Assembly: GCA_964587105.1 (NCBI GenBank)
Contig: CAZPKG010000005.1
Span: forward strand, 124,001 to 188,000
Source of the DNA: JABWCQ01 sp964587105
GTDB taxonomy: Bacteria > Electryoneota > RPQS01
DNA length: 64,000 nt
Direction: 5' to 3'
Position numbers and translations under genes: made by a program. Of this stretch, positions 42,259-52,196 are shown piece after piece; the stretch's first letter is position 1, and each line of letters opens with the position of its first letter. The notes under the pieces are model-generated. The model was not told where the DNA came from, ran no database searches, and was given only the letters and a program-made list of their open reading frames with translations.

Positions 42259-43317
42259 TCACTTAATCTTGATGGACACGCTAACGCGGTGCGTTGTACC
42301 CAAGTCACGCGCATAGTAGGCGTAATCCGCGCTCATGCGCCAAAACATGACCCCTGCACCAGCGGACCACTCGTCATGCCAAAATCCGCCGCGCAGTGCA
42401 ATGACATTCTCAAAATTATACTCAAGCCCAACGTGGCGGCGGCGTTCGTACCGCTTTTCCGTTTCATAGGCCAGGGTCATACGGCTGTTGCGTCCCGGCA
42501 TCTTCTGTTCGAGAGCAACGGAGCTATAGAAGTTCGTCGGAACGGCATCTTTGACTCCTTCACCCCAATCAAGTTCGGTGCGGGTAAGGTCTTTTACCAC
42601 AGCTCCGTAACACAACTTGGCGCGCCAATTTTCTAAGACGATTTCGTCAAGCGGAAAGCGGAATTGAATTCCTGCATCAGCGCCGATTCCGGTGCCCGAA
42701 GATTCACCGAGCTTGTTGTTTAGCAGCTTAAGGTTGACACCCACCGGCATTTCCAAGGGAACCGTGAAGTACGACCAGCCGAGATCAAGCGTGAACTGAT
42801 TGTACTTGGCAAATGTAAAGAAGATTGCGGATTCGGTGTCCGAGAATAGGCCCGCGGGAGACGCTCCGGTGGCCGCCAGATATTCCTGAACCGAGTTGAT
42901 GAATATAGTATCGCCATCTACAACCACGAAGCGAAACGCCGGCGCGCGCGCCAATATTTCAGCGACAGCCAAATCGTAATCGGGATGCTTCTGAATATCC
43001 GGCACGCCGAGTCTGACATAGTTAATTGCAAACACGGATCCCGTCACAGGGAGCGTGACACCGGTTGACGAGAAATTCGCCAAGCCGTCCCACAGATCGG
43101 CATACATTCCCGTCGCCTGAATTCCGGTAACGTAACCCATACCTGCGGGATTCCAGTAGAAGCTCGAACCGTCGTAGGTGTGTGCGGCCATCGCGCCACC
43201 CATCGCAATTCCGCGCGCACCAACACCGAGTTCGAGAAACTCCCCTGCGTACTTCGCGGCATGTGCGGGAATAACGATGATCAACGCAAGAGTGAGGATG
43301 CGGATGAGATTCTTCAT
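42259..43317 (-). CDS. porV: PorV/PorQ-family outer-membrane protein
   Basis: A 352-residue protein with a signal peptide (ILTLALIIVIPAHAA). The mature part begins KYAGEFLELGVGARGIAMGGAMAAHT, the PorV/PorQ signature, and then DGSSFYWNPAGMGY. It continues as antiparallel strands of an outer-membrane barrel ending in VSVSIKIK. PorV shuttles T9SS cargo to the PorU attachment complex. The gene starts inside the stop of porU (ATGA at 43314-43317), matching the porU-porV adjacency known in Porphyromonas gingivalis. It may instead be a PorQ-type paralogue. Confidence 0.82.
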   Translation of the reverse strand: MKNLIRILTLALIIVIPAHAAKYAGEFLELGVGARGIAMGGAMAAHTYDGSSFYWNPAGMGYVTGIQATGMYADLWDGLANFSSTGVTLPVTGSVFAINYVRLGVPDIQKHPDYDLAVAEILARAPAFRFVVVDGDTIFINSVQEYLAATGASPAGLFSDTESAIFFTFAKYNQFTLDLGWSYFTVPLEMPVGVNLKLLNNKLGESSGTGIGADAGIQFRFPLDEIVLENWRAKLCYGAVVKDLTRTELDWGEGVKDAVPTNFYSSVALEQKMPGRNSRMTLAYETEKRYERRRHVGLEYNFENVIALRGGFWHDEWSAGAGVMFWRMSADYAYYARDLGTTHRVSVSIKIK

Positions 43318-46300
43318 TTGCGCACCTTCGCGATCTTAACGGTTTCTTCGATGGTTTGCTCGCCCTGTTTGGCTGTAATACGCGCGAAGTACACTCCATT
43401 GGCGACTTCATTTCCGTCGTCGTCACGGCCATCCCACTGCTGCGTCCGATAGTTTGCGGTGGACCGTTCAGAATCGTGGAGCGTTTTGATGAGTCGTCCC
43501 GACACAGTGTAAATCTTGATTTGCGTGAAGTCGTCGGTTACGCCGGTCAGAACGTAAGCAATCGTCGTGTTGCTCTCGAACGGGTTAGGATAGTTGATGG
43601 CCCATTCAAAACCGAAGTCTCCGCGAACTTCAAACTGCGTCACATAGGTGGAGGTATTGCCATGATTGTCCGTGGCAAATATCTTGACTTCGTGCTGACC
43701 CGTGTCCAAGTCAGGTTCGATCATTGCGGTCAGGCTGGAACCTGACGTCGAAGTGTCGTTCCACGCGATCAATTCTTCACGAACAGTATCGCCATCCAGC
43801 ACGACGTAAAATGCGCCGGGAGTTCGCTGGACTCCGGCCGCATCTGAGAAGGTGGCAAAGAGTTGAGGATTACGGGGCACAAGCGCGCCTTTGGTGTAGC
43901 GCAAACCGCCGACGGCGAGTTCGATATTGGGGCCGCGGCTGTCAGTTTTCTGGAAGATCCCGATTTCACCCAAGTACGGAATATCTCCCGTAGCTCGCAG
44001 GCGCCAGATGATAAACGTGTCAAGCGGAGACGGCTGCGTCGGCACGGGAAACGCGCGCACAAATCCGATACTGTCGCGGGTGACTTCGTTATTCCTTGCC
44101 GCGAGCCAATGGTCGCGAGCGGGATCTTTGACGTAAAGTTGATAGGGCACAATCGGAACGCGGCTGCGTAATGTATCGCGTCCTTCAATTGAAACCGTGA
44201 CATGTGCAGTCATGCTGTCCGATAGCGTTGCAACCGTGTCATCAAACATCGCCTTAAACGTTCCGTACGACCCTTGCGAAAACGGCTGGCGCAAACCCTG
44301 CCCCGACAACACGGCAATCTCAGCTTGTGAGTAGGTGCGTGGCTGAGTGTATCCAATCGCTGCGCTGTCCCGGTCCAGCACGTTTGGCGGAACTTGCAGG
44401 TACAGCGTGTCATTCTTCGTCAGCGACCAATAGCGATGCGGGCCGATTTGGAACGGACGCTCCAGAAAAGTTCCGCGGGGTCTTGAAGCGGGATAATAAC
44501 TTGGAATTTGCAAAACGAAGTCACGGCGGTTGTTGTTCTCGCTGGACTCGTCATAGACGCTATCCGGGTCAACGATAACGGACACTTCGTAGCGACCGGG
44601 CTGGAAACTCGTGGGAATATACACTCCCTGCTCCGCTTCGCCGCTGCCAAGTGTGGAAATTGTGCTCTCCACAGTAAATGAATCAAGCACAACCGTGATG
44701 GTGTCGCCGCCCGTAATGTAAGTGGAATCTCTATCGGCATGAAGCCGCAACTTTACGTCACCGATTGTACCGGTTACGGAGCTTCTTTCAACGCGTACAG
44801 GCTGGAAATAATACGGTCTGCGGCCGCCGCTTTCACCGGGCGACGTCGAAAGCAAGAAGTTGAGGTTGAAGTCAGGCTTCTGTTCCAGCCTTAATGCAAA
44901 GTAATCCGACTCATACTCATCTTCGCCAACCGGCTTCACAAAGAACTTTACCCGATAGGAGCCGCCCTCAAGCTCATACGGCCCGAGCAAAGCCGGCTCT
45001 TGCCAGAAACCGGGATTGACTTGCACCATGTTCAACGTATCGAGTCTGATCGGCCCCTGAGCAGGCGTGTAAAGGCCGCGAAAACGCACATACTCGATAT
45101 TATTCTGATGCAGAATTGTTGCGCCGACCCGGAACGGCACACCGTCATAGAGCACCGGGCCGGGAATTGGAGCGACGTCAAAAATCTGTACGGTTTCAAG
45201 ACTGTCGGCAAGGAAGACCGGGAAGCAACCGATAGCATTCCGATTGAGAGTCAGGTCTGTCAGATAGACAACAACTTGGCCTCGCGGTGACACAAAACTC
45301 GGCGCAGGAATAGGGGGCGAAATCCAGTTGCGGTCAAAAACATCATAGAATTCAATATTCTCGGGATCAAATGCCGGCGAATGCACGGAAATAAGGTTTC
45401 GGAAAACACGTCCTGACAGCGAATCCAGTCGATATCTGTATAGTTCTTCATTGTAGGGAAGAATGTACGCTCTGGTGAGGCTGTCATCCGGTATATCCCA
45501 CGGTACAGTCAACGACACTTGAAAAGTACTATCGCCGGTTGTGTCGTGCGGAGTAATGACATTCGTCTCGCCAACAATTTCAGGATCGATCACCTCGCGC
45601 GGGACAAATAGCTGAACGCCCGGATCACCAAGCAGGTTCATCATCATCATCATCGAGTATGGCGACGTAAACGAAACCGGCGTGTTCAGCGAACTCCAGT
45701 AGCGGGTTTTGTTGAGTTGCGTGATTTCACCTAACGTGTAACCCGGTGGAGCGAGCGCGAAGTCAAACAGCTTTCTCTGCATGGCCTGACCTGCCACGGC
45801 CCACCCGACTCCAGATGAACTGTAAAATCCGATGGCTCCAACAATATCGTTATTATTGTTGCGCGTGAACATAAACGCTTCACCGAGCACGGCGGCTTGA
45901 CTGCGGTCGTCAAACGCGCCGACATAGCAGGTGAAATTCGTAATGAACGGAAATGTCTCACGGTTATTCAGCAGTCGCACGCCTGATACGTCGATCAGCT
46001 TGCTGCCGGACCACACACCACCACCGCCGTGACCGTTGTAGTTCACCACAACACATCCGCGACGCAACTCATCACGCAAACGCGTCGGACCCTGTCCGCC
46101 GGGAATACTGTCCAGATACAGCCGGGTGACGTTTACACATTCATTGTCAACAAGCTGCTGAATAGTCGGCTCAGAAAAACCCGCCGCGAAATTAAACTGA
46201 TTGTCCGCAACATCCGAAATCATGAGCACGTTGCTTTGAAACAACCCTTCGAAATCGGGGTTGTTTTCGTACCGGATGACTTTGCCGACATACGTTTGCA

Positions 46301-48737
46301 ATTCTTGCGGGGTGCGGCACGAGATACGGCCGACAGCAATATCAGGAATGATGTCAAACTCTGGTCCGGAAACACAGCCGAATAGAACGTCGCCGGACGC
46401 CGTTCCAAATTCGAGCGTTGAAGGCGAAAACGACGGCAACTGATTGCCGGGAATACTTCCTTCGCGCTGTTCAAGGACGGCGTCACCGACCAAGCAAACG
46501 TGCGTCGGACGAACATCCCAGTTGTCGTAGGCATACTTCAGGAAATCGCGGATGGCAAACGGAGTACTCAAACCACCGGAGAATTGCTCATATACTTCCG
46601 TCAACGGAACGGTCAAGACCGAGTTGTTGAAGTTGATCCGGCGGAGACTGTCGAGAATATGAATTGACGAGTCGGCAAAGTACGGATCATAGACAATCAT
46701 CACATATTCTGCGCCGGGATTATTTCTCAAATCAATCTCGATCGTATCCGGAACCATTGAGAACGGATGCAACACAAAGTTCTCGCCCCACACCAGCACG
46801 TCGTGCGGCGCGTCCGCGATCATCGGGAACCGCACGGCCCAGCTTGCGCTTTCGTCAGCGGGAGTCACTCGACGCACGTCAAGTGATGTCAAACGGCTCT
46901 GCCCAAGCTTCCAGACTTGAATATTGCGCGTATTAAAACCGCGAATGTCATAACCGACGGTATCGCGCAGCGTCGCATTGAAATCAAATCTGAACTCGCC
47001 GTTGCGCGAACGCATGTCGCGTTCATACTCCACTTCAAACCAGTTGACCAGAATCTTGTCCGCATTTCCCGATAGCGCATTTCCGGGAACAGTAACAGTA
47101 AACGTGTTGATGCCGTTAATCAAATCTTCAGTTTGAATATTGTTCTGCGAGCCGGAAAGTTTAGTCTGGAAGATAACTGGAGATTGCCCACCCCAGACCG
47201 CAGCCGTATCGCTACTATTTTGGCGCCCGACTGTCAAGCCGTTATCCGTCAAACCATTCAGCGAAACGGTGACATAGTGATTGAATCCGGGCGTTGCGCT
47301 GAAACCGGTAAGACAAGCGCGCACGACGACCGGTTCAAAGCTGTACGGCGGCGTAGGATTCGGGAAAGGGATAAAACCTTCGTAGTCGCGTGACGTAAGC
47401 GCGTCCACACGCTCGTCCATGAACCAATTGTCTTGAACGAGTCCGAGCGGACCCAGCCGTGTCAGCCTTTGACCAAGGAACTGTGGCGCATCACCTAACC
47501 GGTCGAAATAACGGTCGCGTTCAAAGTGAATTGTCGTGCGAACGCTGCGCTCGAGATCAAGATTCCACGTCGGCTGCCACGAACCGTTCTCTTCGCCCAT
47601 CCGCAGGCCCGGCAAACCGTCGCCCCAATAGAGTTGATAGCAATTCTCAACCGTGAACGGATCTTGGTACAGAGACGGTTCGACGTCGATGAAAGTCTTT
47701 TCGTTCTTCTCACCGAAGAAATCTATGTGATCATAGAGATCAAACCGCCCATCGGCTTGTCCGTCCACGACAATTGGGATCTCGTGACCCTTATTATAGA
47801 TATGCAGGTCCCACGGAGAAATCCGGTCAATCGGCACACCGGCCAGATGCATGTACTCACCAGTGAGCCTGACGATGCTGGTCTCACGGACGTAAATTCG
47901 CCAACTATTGACGTTGTAGATCGGGCCGTCGTGGTCGTCGAGATTTTGATTGTCTCGCGCTTCACGATGGTCAGGCGCCCGTGACGGCAAAGCTGTGTCA
48001 GCTAATTTTCCGAGCATCCCGCGCAGGGCTCTGGTCTCATTTGCCCGGTCTGAGAGCCTCATTTCGCCATTTGCCGAATTAGGCCTGATTATTTGAATCC
48101 GTGCCTTCTTGAGGTACCGGCCTTGACCCGTTAAAGCATTGATTTGAACGGGCCTAAGATTCAAGGCCAGCAGTCTGTGGCCGCGATAGATACCTGATTC
48201 CGAAAGCTCAACAATCCGCGTTGGCCAGAGTTCAGCCTTCTTTTCGGTGCGTAGTTGGCGCTCTCGCATCCCAACAGAGTCGCTGGAGGATTCCTTGGCC
48301 CACACGGTGTTCGGAGTTGAGGACGAGGGGCGCGGGTCCAAGATAAAATCCTCGGGCATAGGGAGGCACGGGCCGAGATCAAACGGCTCGTACTCTGCCT
48401 CAACAAGCGTGACGCTTGCCGCTCCGGGCAACGCATCGAGAAGCTCTGTCACACCGGGTAAGAGCACGACACCCGGTTCGTGAACAGGGTCACACCCAGC
48501 CATTTGAATCGCAGTGAGCATTCCGCTTTCCTGGTCGCGGATCGGTTCAAGCGGCGGGGCCACCCAATCGAGAACCACTCTCTCTCCGGAAATCTCGCGC
48601 AGCGTGATGCCGGGCTCGACCGATTTTGCAAGCTGGAGAGCTTTCTTCGTTGCCTGATTTTTGCCAGCCGAGAAGCCTTGCCAGAACAGACCGGCAAGGG
48701 CGACTAAGACTATGACTATGATACCTTTAGATTTCAT
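43314..48737 (-). CDS. porU: PorU-type gingipain-like sortase (peptidase C25) with FlgD/T9SS-like tail
   Basis: A 1807-residue protein, the longest here. The ATG at 48737 gives the signal peptide (GIIVIVLVALAGLFWQGFSA); an earlier ATG would hide it. The C25 caspase-like domain spans roughly residues 650-1080. Its His lies in YNGHGGGG (near 903) and its Cys in FTCYVGAF (near 937), a 34-residue spacing like the gingipains. LLGDPGVQLF ends the catalytic part. A long beta-sandwich region follows. The last 90 residues combine a T9SS-like YPNPFESNTTIAYVL motif with a FlgD-like strand pattern (DGRDDDGNEVANGVYFARI). PorU cleaves T9SS sorting domains and attaches cargo to the surface. Confidence 0.85.
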   Translation of the reverse strand: MKSKGIIVIVLVALAGLFWQGFSAGKNQATKKALQLAKSVEPGITLREISGERVVLDWVAPPLEPIRDQESGMLTAIQMAGCDPVHEPGVVLLPGVTELLDALPGAASVTLVEAEYEPFDLGPCLPMPEDFILDPRPSSSTPNTVWAKESSSDSVGMRERQLRTEKKAELWPTRIVELSESGIYRGHRLLALNLRPVQINALTGQGRYLKKARIQIIRPNSANGEMRLSDRANETRALRGMLGKLADTALPSRAPDHREARDNQNLDDHDGPIYNVNSWRIYVRETSIVRLTGEYMHLAGVPIDRISPWDLHIYNKGHEIPIVVDGQADGRFDLYDHIDFFGEKNEKTFIDVEPSLYQDPFTVENCYQLYWGDGLPGLRMGEENGSWQPTWNLDLERSVRTTIHFERDRYFDRLGDAPQFLGQRLTRLGPLGLVQDNWFMDERVDALTSRDYEGFIPFPNPTPPYSFEPVVVRACLTGFSATPGFNHYVTVSLNGLTDNGLTVGRQNSSDTAAVWGGQSPVIFQTKLSGSQNNIQTEDLINGINTFTVTVPGNALSGNADKILVNWFEVEYERDMRSRNGEFRFDFNATLRDTVGYDIRGFNTRNIQVWKLGQSRLTSLDVRRVTPADESASWAVRFPMIADAPHDVLVWGENFVLHPFSMVPDTIEIDLRNNPGAEYVMIVYDPYFADSSIHILDSLRRINFNNSVLTVPLTEVYEQFSGGLSTPFAIRDFLKYAYDNWDVRPTHVCLVGDAVLEQREGSIPGNQLPSFSPSTLEFGTASGDVLFGCVSGPEFDIIPDIAVGRISCRTPQELQTYVGKVIRYENNPDFEGLFQSNVLMISDVADNQFNFAAGFSEPTIQQLVDNECVNVTRLYLDSIPGGQGPTRLRDELRRGCVVVNYNGHGGGGVWSGSKLIDVSGVRLLNNRETFPFITNFTCYVGAFDDRSQAAVLGEAFMFTRNNNNDIVGAIGFYSSSGVGWAVAGQAMQRKLFDFALAPPGYTLGEITQLNKTRYWSSLNTPVSFTSPYSMMMMMNLLGDPGVQLFVPREVIDPEIVGETNVITPHDTTGDSTFQVSLTVPWDIPDDSLTRAYILPYNEELYRYRLDSLSGRVFRNLISVHSPAFDPENIEFYDVFDRNWISPPIPAPSFVSPRGQVVVYLTDLTLNRNAIGCFPVFLADSLETVQIFDVAPIPGPVLYDGVPFRVGATILHQNNIEYVRFRGLYTPAQGPIRLDTLNMVQVNPGFWQEPALLGPYELEGGSYRVKFFVKPVGEDEYESDYFALRLEQKPDFNLNFLLSTSPGESGGRRPYYFQPVRVERSSVTGTIGDVKLRLHADRDSTYITGGDTITVVLDSFTVESTISTLGSGEAEQGVYIPTSFQPGRYEVSVIVDPDSVYDESSENNNRRDFVLQIPSYYPASRPRGTFLERPFQIGPHRYWSLTKNDTLYLQVPPNVLDRDSAAIGYTQPRTYSQAEIAVLSGQGLRQPFSQGSYGTFKAMFDDTVATLSDSMTAHVTVSIEGRDTLRSRVPIVPYQLYVKDPARDHWLAARNNEVTRDSIGFVRAFPVPTQPSPLDTFIIWRLRATGDIPYLGEIGIFQKTDSRGPNIELAVGGLRYTKGALVPRNPQLFATFSDAAGVQRTPGAFYVVLDGDTVREELIAWNDTSTSGSSLTAMIEPDLDTGQHEVKIFATDNHGNTSTYVTQFEVRGDFGFEWAINYPNPFESNTTIAYVLTGVTDDFTQIKIYTVSGRLIKTLHDSERSTANYRTQQWDGRDDDGNEVANGVYFARITAKQGEQTIEETVKIAKVRK

Positions 48738-48913
48738 GTTGCTATAGAGTTGGCCACAAACAAAAAATTCGCTGACCTCTCCTCCATTCCATGCAACGCC
48801 CCAAAGGGAGGCCATCCCTGAGGGATAGCTTCCAGAGTTCTACGAGGTTACATCGAACGGAAGAAAAGTTAGCGAATTTTCGCTGGTGGTCTCTCGTTTC
48901 CGAATTACCTCGG

Positions 48914-48942
48914 AGTATAGGTATCTTTTTCCAGCTTGTCAA
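48914..48942 (-). promoter_or_regulatory. sigma-70-type promoter of the porU operon
   Basis: On the minus strand TTGACA (48937-48942) is followed after exactly 17 bases by TATACT (48914-48919). The porU start lies about 170 bases downstream. Confidence 0.75.
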
Positions 48943-49076
48943 GCGAAAAGTGGGGCTTAAACCTAATATTTCCGTGCTTATGGCGCGCATTGGGATATTC
49001 AGGCTTCATAGTGCAAATGCCAGACCTCGGTTGACCCACTTCCCTCAGAAAGTGGGGGGAAAGTGGGGTTTTTGCC

Positions 49077-49105
49077 TTGAAGTCCAGCATAAATTTCGCT
49101 ATAAT
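49077..49105 (+). promoter_or_regulatory. sigma-70-type promoter of pgi
   Basis: TTGAAG (49077-49082), exactly 17 bases, then a perfect TATAAT (49100-49105). The start codon is 53 bases downstream of the -10 box. Confidence 0.8.
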
Positions 49106-49157
49106 GTTGAGTTCCGGAAACTGATTTTACTCGACTTGGCCTTTGGGAGGGCCGTTC

Positions 49158-50522
49158 ATGTCACTTGCCGTAAATTTCGGCTTTGCTTATTCCAAGAAGC
49201 TTGCCGGCCACGGAATTTCCAATGAGATGCTGAAGCCCGCGCTCGAACGCACGGCTAAGGCTTTGGATCATATTCGCACCGAACGAGGAGCCAACAAACT
49301 CCCCTATTTGGACTTGCCTGAAGATGGCAAGACCAAGGCCGCCTGCAAAGAGCTTGCGGATAGATTCGCAGGTTATGAGAATTTCCTGCTTTCAGGCATC
49401 GGTGGCAGTTCGCTTGGGCCATTGGCGATTTTCAATGCGCTCGGTCACCCGCTGCACAATATGCTCTCCGGAGCCAAGCGCAAGAATCATCCACGATTTT
49501 TCGCGCTCGACAATGTCGATCCCGTGCAAGCGGACGCGCTGTTCAATTTCTGCAAGCCGGAAAAAACGGTTTACAATATCATCTCCAAGAGCGGCGCAAC
49601 GGCTGAAACGGCTGCGGCGTCGCTGATCATTTTTGATCTGCTGAAGAAGCGGATGGGCAATGATTGGAAGAAGAATATCGTCTGCACGACGGATCCGACG
49701 AGCGGCGATTTGCGCAAGCTCTGCAACGATGAAAAATTTCAGACGCTGCCGCTGCATCCGGGAGTCGGCGGACGCTTTTCGGTTCTGACTCCGGTGGGCC
49801 TATTCCCATCCTATTGCTTGGGCTTTGACGTGGATGCGATGCTTGCCGGTGCGGCGGAAATGCGCGAGCGTTGTTTGGATAGCGACGTACAAAAAAATCC
49901 CGCCGCGCAGATGGCCGCCTTGCTCTATCTGTTCGACAGCACGCAGCACAAGAAGATGCACGTGATGATGGCCTACGCGAATGGACTTTACGGCATGGCC
50001 GATTGGTTCAGGCAGTTGTGGGCCGAATCGCTTGGTAAAGAGGCCGATAACGAAGGCCGTATCGTGAACGTCGGCCCGACTCCGCTGAAAGCTCTCGGCG
50101 CGACCGACCAGCATTCGCAAGTTCAACTCTACATCGAAGGCCCCTACGACAAGGTGTTCCTGTTCCTCGAATGCAAGAAATTCGGTAAGCGCATGAAACT
50201 CCCCGAACTTTATGACAACGTTTCTTCGTTGAACTATCTTGGCGGGCAAACGATGAACAAACTCATCGCCGCCGAATTTGCCGCGACGCGCGAAGCTCTC
50301 GCTCAGCGCGGACGTCCTTCGATTTCCATCACTTTCCCCGAAGTTGACGCACATGCCGTCGGTGAATTTTTCATGCTATGGGAAATCACGACATCCATCG
50401 CAGGCGCGCTCTACCGCATCAACCCCTACGACCAGCCCGGCGTCGAATTAGGCAAGCAGTTGACCTACGGCTTGATGGGCAGAGCGGGTTTTGAAGACAA
50501 GGCCAAAGGGATTAAGGTGTAA
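49158..50522 (+). CDS. pgi: glucose-6-phosphate isomerase
   Basis: A 454-residue glycolytic isomerase interconverting glucose-6-phosphate and fructose-6-phosphate. It starts at the ATG at 49158, which has GGGAGG seven bases upstream. The phosphate-binding SGIGGSSLGPLAIFNAL and ISKSGATAET motifs are present, and NVGPTPLKALGATDQHSQ and the late GVELGKQLTYGLMG are the expected catalytic loops. It is somewhat shorter than the E. coli enzyme, like the archaeal/bacterial short PGI type. The AAA ATPase gene follows after a single base. Confidence 0.95.
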   Translation: MSLAVNFGFAYSKKLAGHGISNEMLKPALERTAKALDHIRTERGANKLPYLDLPEDGKTKAACKELADRFAGYENFLLSGIGGSSLGPLAIFNALGHPLHNMLSGAKRKNHPRFFALDNVDPVQADALFNFCKPEKTVYNIISKSGATAETAAASLIIFDLLKKRMGNDWKKNIVCTTDPTSGDLRKLCNDEKFQTLPLHPGVGGRFSVLTPVGLFPSYCLGFDVDAMLAGAAEMRERCLDSDVQKNPAAQMAALLYLFDSTQHKKMHVMMAYANGLYGMADWFRQLWAESLGKEADNEGRIVNVGPTPLKALGATDQHSQVQLYIEGPYDKVFLFLECKKFGKRMKLPELYDNVSSLNYLGGQTMNKLIAAEFAATREALAQRGRPSISITFPEVDAHAVGEFFMLWEITTSIAGALYRINPYDQPGVELGKQLTYGLMGRAGFEDKAKGIKV

Positions 50523-50523
50523 T

Positions 50524-51726
50524 ATGAAGCTATCCGTACAAAACTTCCGCTCGATCAAGGACGAGACATTTGATCTTGCCCCCATCACGGTCTTCTATGG
50601 ACCGAACGGCTCAGGCAAATCAACAGTTTTGTACTCGCTTCTGACGTTCAAGAATATTGTTTTGAATCCGAATCAAAGGGTGGAGGCATTTTTTGACTAC
50701 GGGTTCTTGAATTTAGGTGATTTTCGCGATGTAGTCTTTAATCATGACAGAAGATCGAAAATCCGTCTCAAGTTATTAGAACCTGAGAACAACCCAAAAG
50801 CATTCTACGAGATATCATTCAGCGGTGAGACTGCTCAAGCAGAAATATCGTTTGATTATCCTCTATTTGACAAACCTATTGGTGCCAAAACAGACATATA
50901 CTTCCCATACAGGTTGACTCAGCAGGTTTTCGTAGAAACTAAGTTCCGTGACGGTGACGCAATAACGCTATATTGGAACGGTATTACGTTTACAGGATCG
51001 GCGATGCGTACAGATATTGCAGACGTACATGCAGATAAGATTCGCGAGGCTGGGTCTTTTGCTCAAACAGAGCTCAACCATGTTGGAATTGTGCCACTGA
51101 AACGGGGTTTCACGCGACCTTTTTATTCACCTCTTCCAATTTCTACATCACAGACTACCGAGGAAGATATTGCAACGTTTCTTGCTATTGAAAGATACTT
51201 CGACGGGAAGCTAAGTGGCTATTTAGAAGAAATCGCAAAGAGAGAATTTCGAGTCAATTCAGCGGGGGGAACTGGTGTTTACTCATTTGATCTTATTGAT
51301 CGAGCTTCACGAGTTCCATGCAACATAGTAAATGATGGATTTGGAATAAATCAATTAGTTCACTTGCTTGCGATATGCCTGCAAGATAGGCATTCGTTTG
51401 TTTGTATTGAGGAACCAGAAATCCATCTTCACCCTTCCGCAGTTCGCGCACTTGCTCAAGCCTTTATTAAGATGACAAAGGAAGAGGGAAAGCGCTTTGT
51501 CATTGCGACACATAGCGAAGTATTTATCTCGACGTTGCTTGCTGAAGTTGCAAGGGGCAACCTTAAGGCTGACGATTTGAGTTGTTATCTGACAACAAAG
51601 GAAGGCAAGGAATCCAAGTTCGAAAAGCAGGAAGTGAACGAGAAGGGGCAGATTTCAGGAGGGTTGCAAGCCTTTGCTCAAGCTGAGCTTGAAAACACGA
51701 AAATCTTGCTTGGATTGTCTGACTAA
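50524..51726 (+). CDS. AAA ATPase (OLD/SMC-like, AAA_15 type), probable defence component
   Basis: A 400-residue protein from the ATG at 50524 with AAGG seven bases upstream. It opens with LSVQNFRSIKDETFDLAPITVFYGPNGSGKST: the FRSI pattern and the Walker A at residues 26-34 are those of AAA_15/OLD-like ATPases. Walker B is VCIEEPEIHLHPSA and the switch His is in IATHSEVF. No nuclease or TOPRIM domain is attached, so it probably needs a partner, most likely the PIN-like protein encoded 11 bases downstream. Both are more A+T-rich than pgi. The pair resembles two-gene ATPase-plus-effector defence modules such as Septu or PARIS, but I cannot place it in a named system. Confidence 0.8.
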   Translation: MKLSVQNFRSIKDETFDLAPITVFYGPNGSGKSTVLYSLLTFKNIVLNPNQRVEAFFDYGFLNLGDFRDVVFNHDRRSKIRLKLLEPENNPKAFYEISFSGETAQAEISFDYPLFDKPIGAKTDIYFPYRLTQQVFVETKFRDGDAITLYWNGITFTGSAMRTDIADVHADKIREAGSFAQTELNHVGIVPLKRGFTRPFYSPLPISTSQTTEEDIATFLAIERYFDGKLSGYLEEIAKREFRVNSAGGTGVYSFDLIDRASRVPCNIVNDGFGINQLVHLLAICLQDRHSFVCIEEPEIHLHPSAVRALAQAFIKMTKEEGKRFVIATHSEVFISTLLAEVARGNLKADDLSCYLTTKEGKESKFEKQEVNEKGQISGGLQAFAQAELENTKILLGLSD

Positions 51727-51737
51727 TTATCCGATTT

Positions 51738-52196
51738 ATGCGGATTGTCATCAATGAATGGTTGATCGAAGACGCTCTGGGAAACAACGGAGAACATCGA
51801 CAAGCCTTGTCACTCTTAGTGTTCGAACAGTTTACAGTTCGCGAAGATTTGTTGATTGTGCTTGAAAAAAGCAAATGGACATGGAAGGCGCTTCAGTTGT
51901 GGAAGCTCCAAAATCAAGGAGCGCGCAGGGTATCAAAACTCTTCATGGGTTCAGTTTGGGAAGATCCCGCAAACTGCGAGAGGATTCCAAGAGACGAACG
52001 TTTTGCTTTGCCGGAGTCTCTAAGCCATGTGGATGACGACGACCGCTATCTTATCGAAGCATATTTGAACGGGAATGCCGAACTACTTGTGACGACGGAC
52101 AAGCAACTAATCGAATTCTGCAAAAGATCTGAGAATCCTCGAGTAGTTGCTATCCACCGCGACGACTTCCTCCGCTCATGGAACATCGCACCCTAA
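51738..52196 (+). CDS. PIN-like nuclease-domain protein, partner of the AAA ATPase
   Basis: A 152-residue protein with a PIN-like pattern: short N-terminal strand (RIVINEWL), central helices, an acidic run HVDDDDRY (D99-D102), the helix LIEAYLNGNAE and the strand LLVTTDKQL with D121. The first conserved Asp of canonical PIN domains is replaced by N6-E7, so catalysis is uncertain. It follows the ATPase gene by 11 bases and overlaps the next lipoprotein gene by 19 bases. No antitoxin is nearby. A nuclease effector controlled by the ATPase is the simplest reading, inferred from context. Confidence 0.65.
   Translation: MRIVINEWLIEDALGNNGEHRQALSLLVFEQFTVREDLLIVLEKSKWTWKALQLWKLQNQGARRVSKLFMGSVWEDPANCERIPRDERFALPESLSHVDDDDRYLIEAYLNGNAELLVTTDKQLIEFCKRSENPRVVAIHRDDFLRSWNIAP

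Larger units (their letters stand above)
48738..49157. other. divergent intergenic region with two promoters
   Basis: The 420 bases separate porU (-) from pgi (+) and hold a promoter on each strand (48914-48942, 49077-49105). They leave a 5' leader of about 170 bases for porU. In that leader AGCGAATTTTCGCT is a short perfect inverted repeat. Near 49035-49056 an A+C stem (CCCACTT / AAGTGGG) is followed by a repeated AAAGTGGGG. No coding sequence is evident. Confidence 0.7.
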
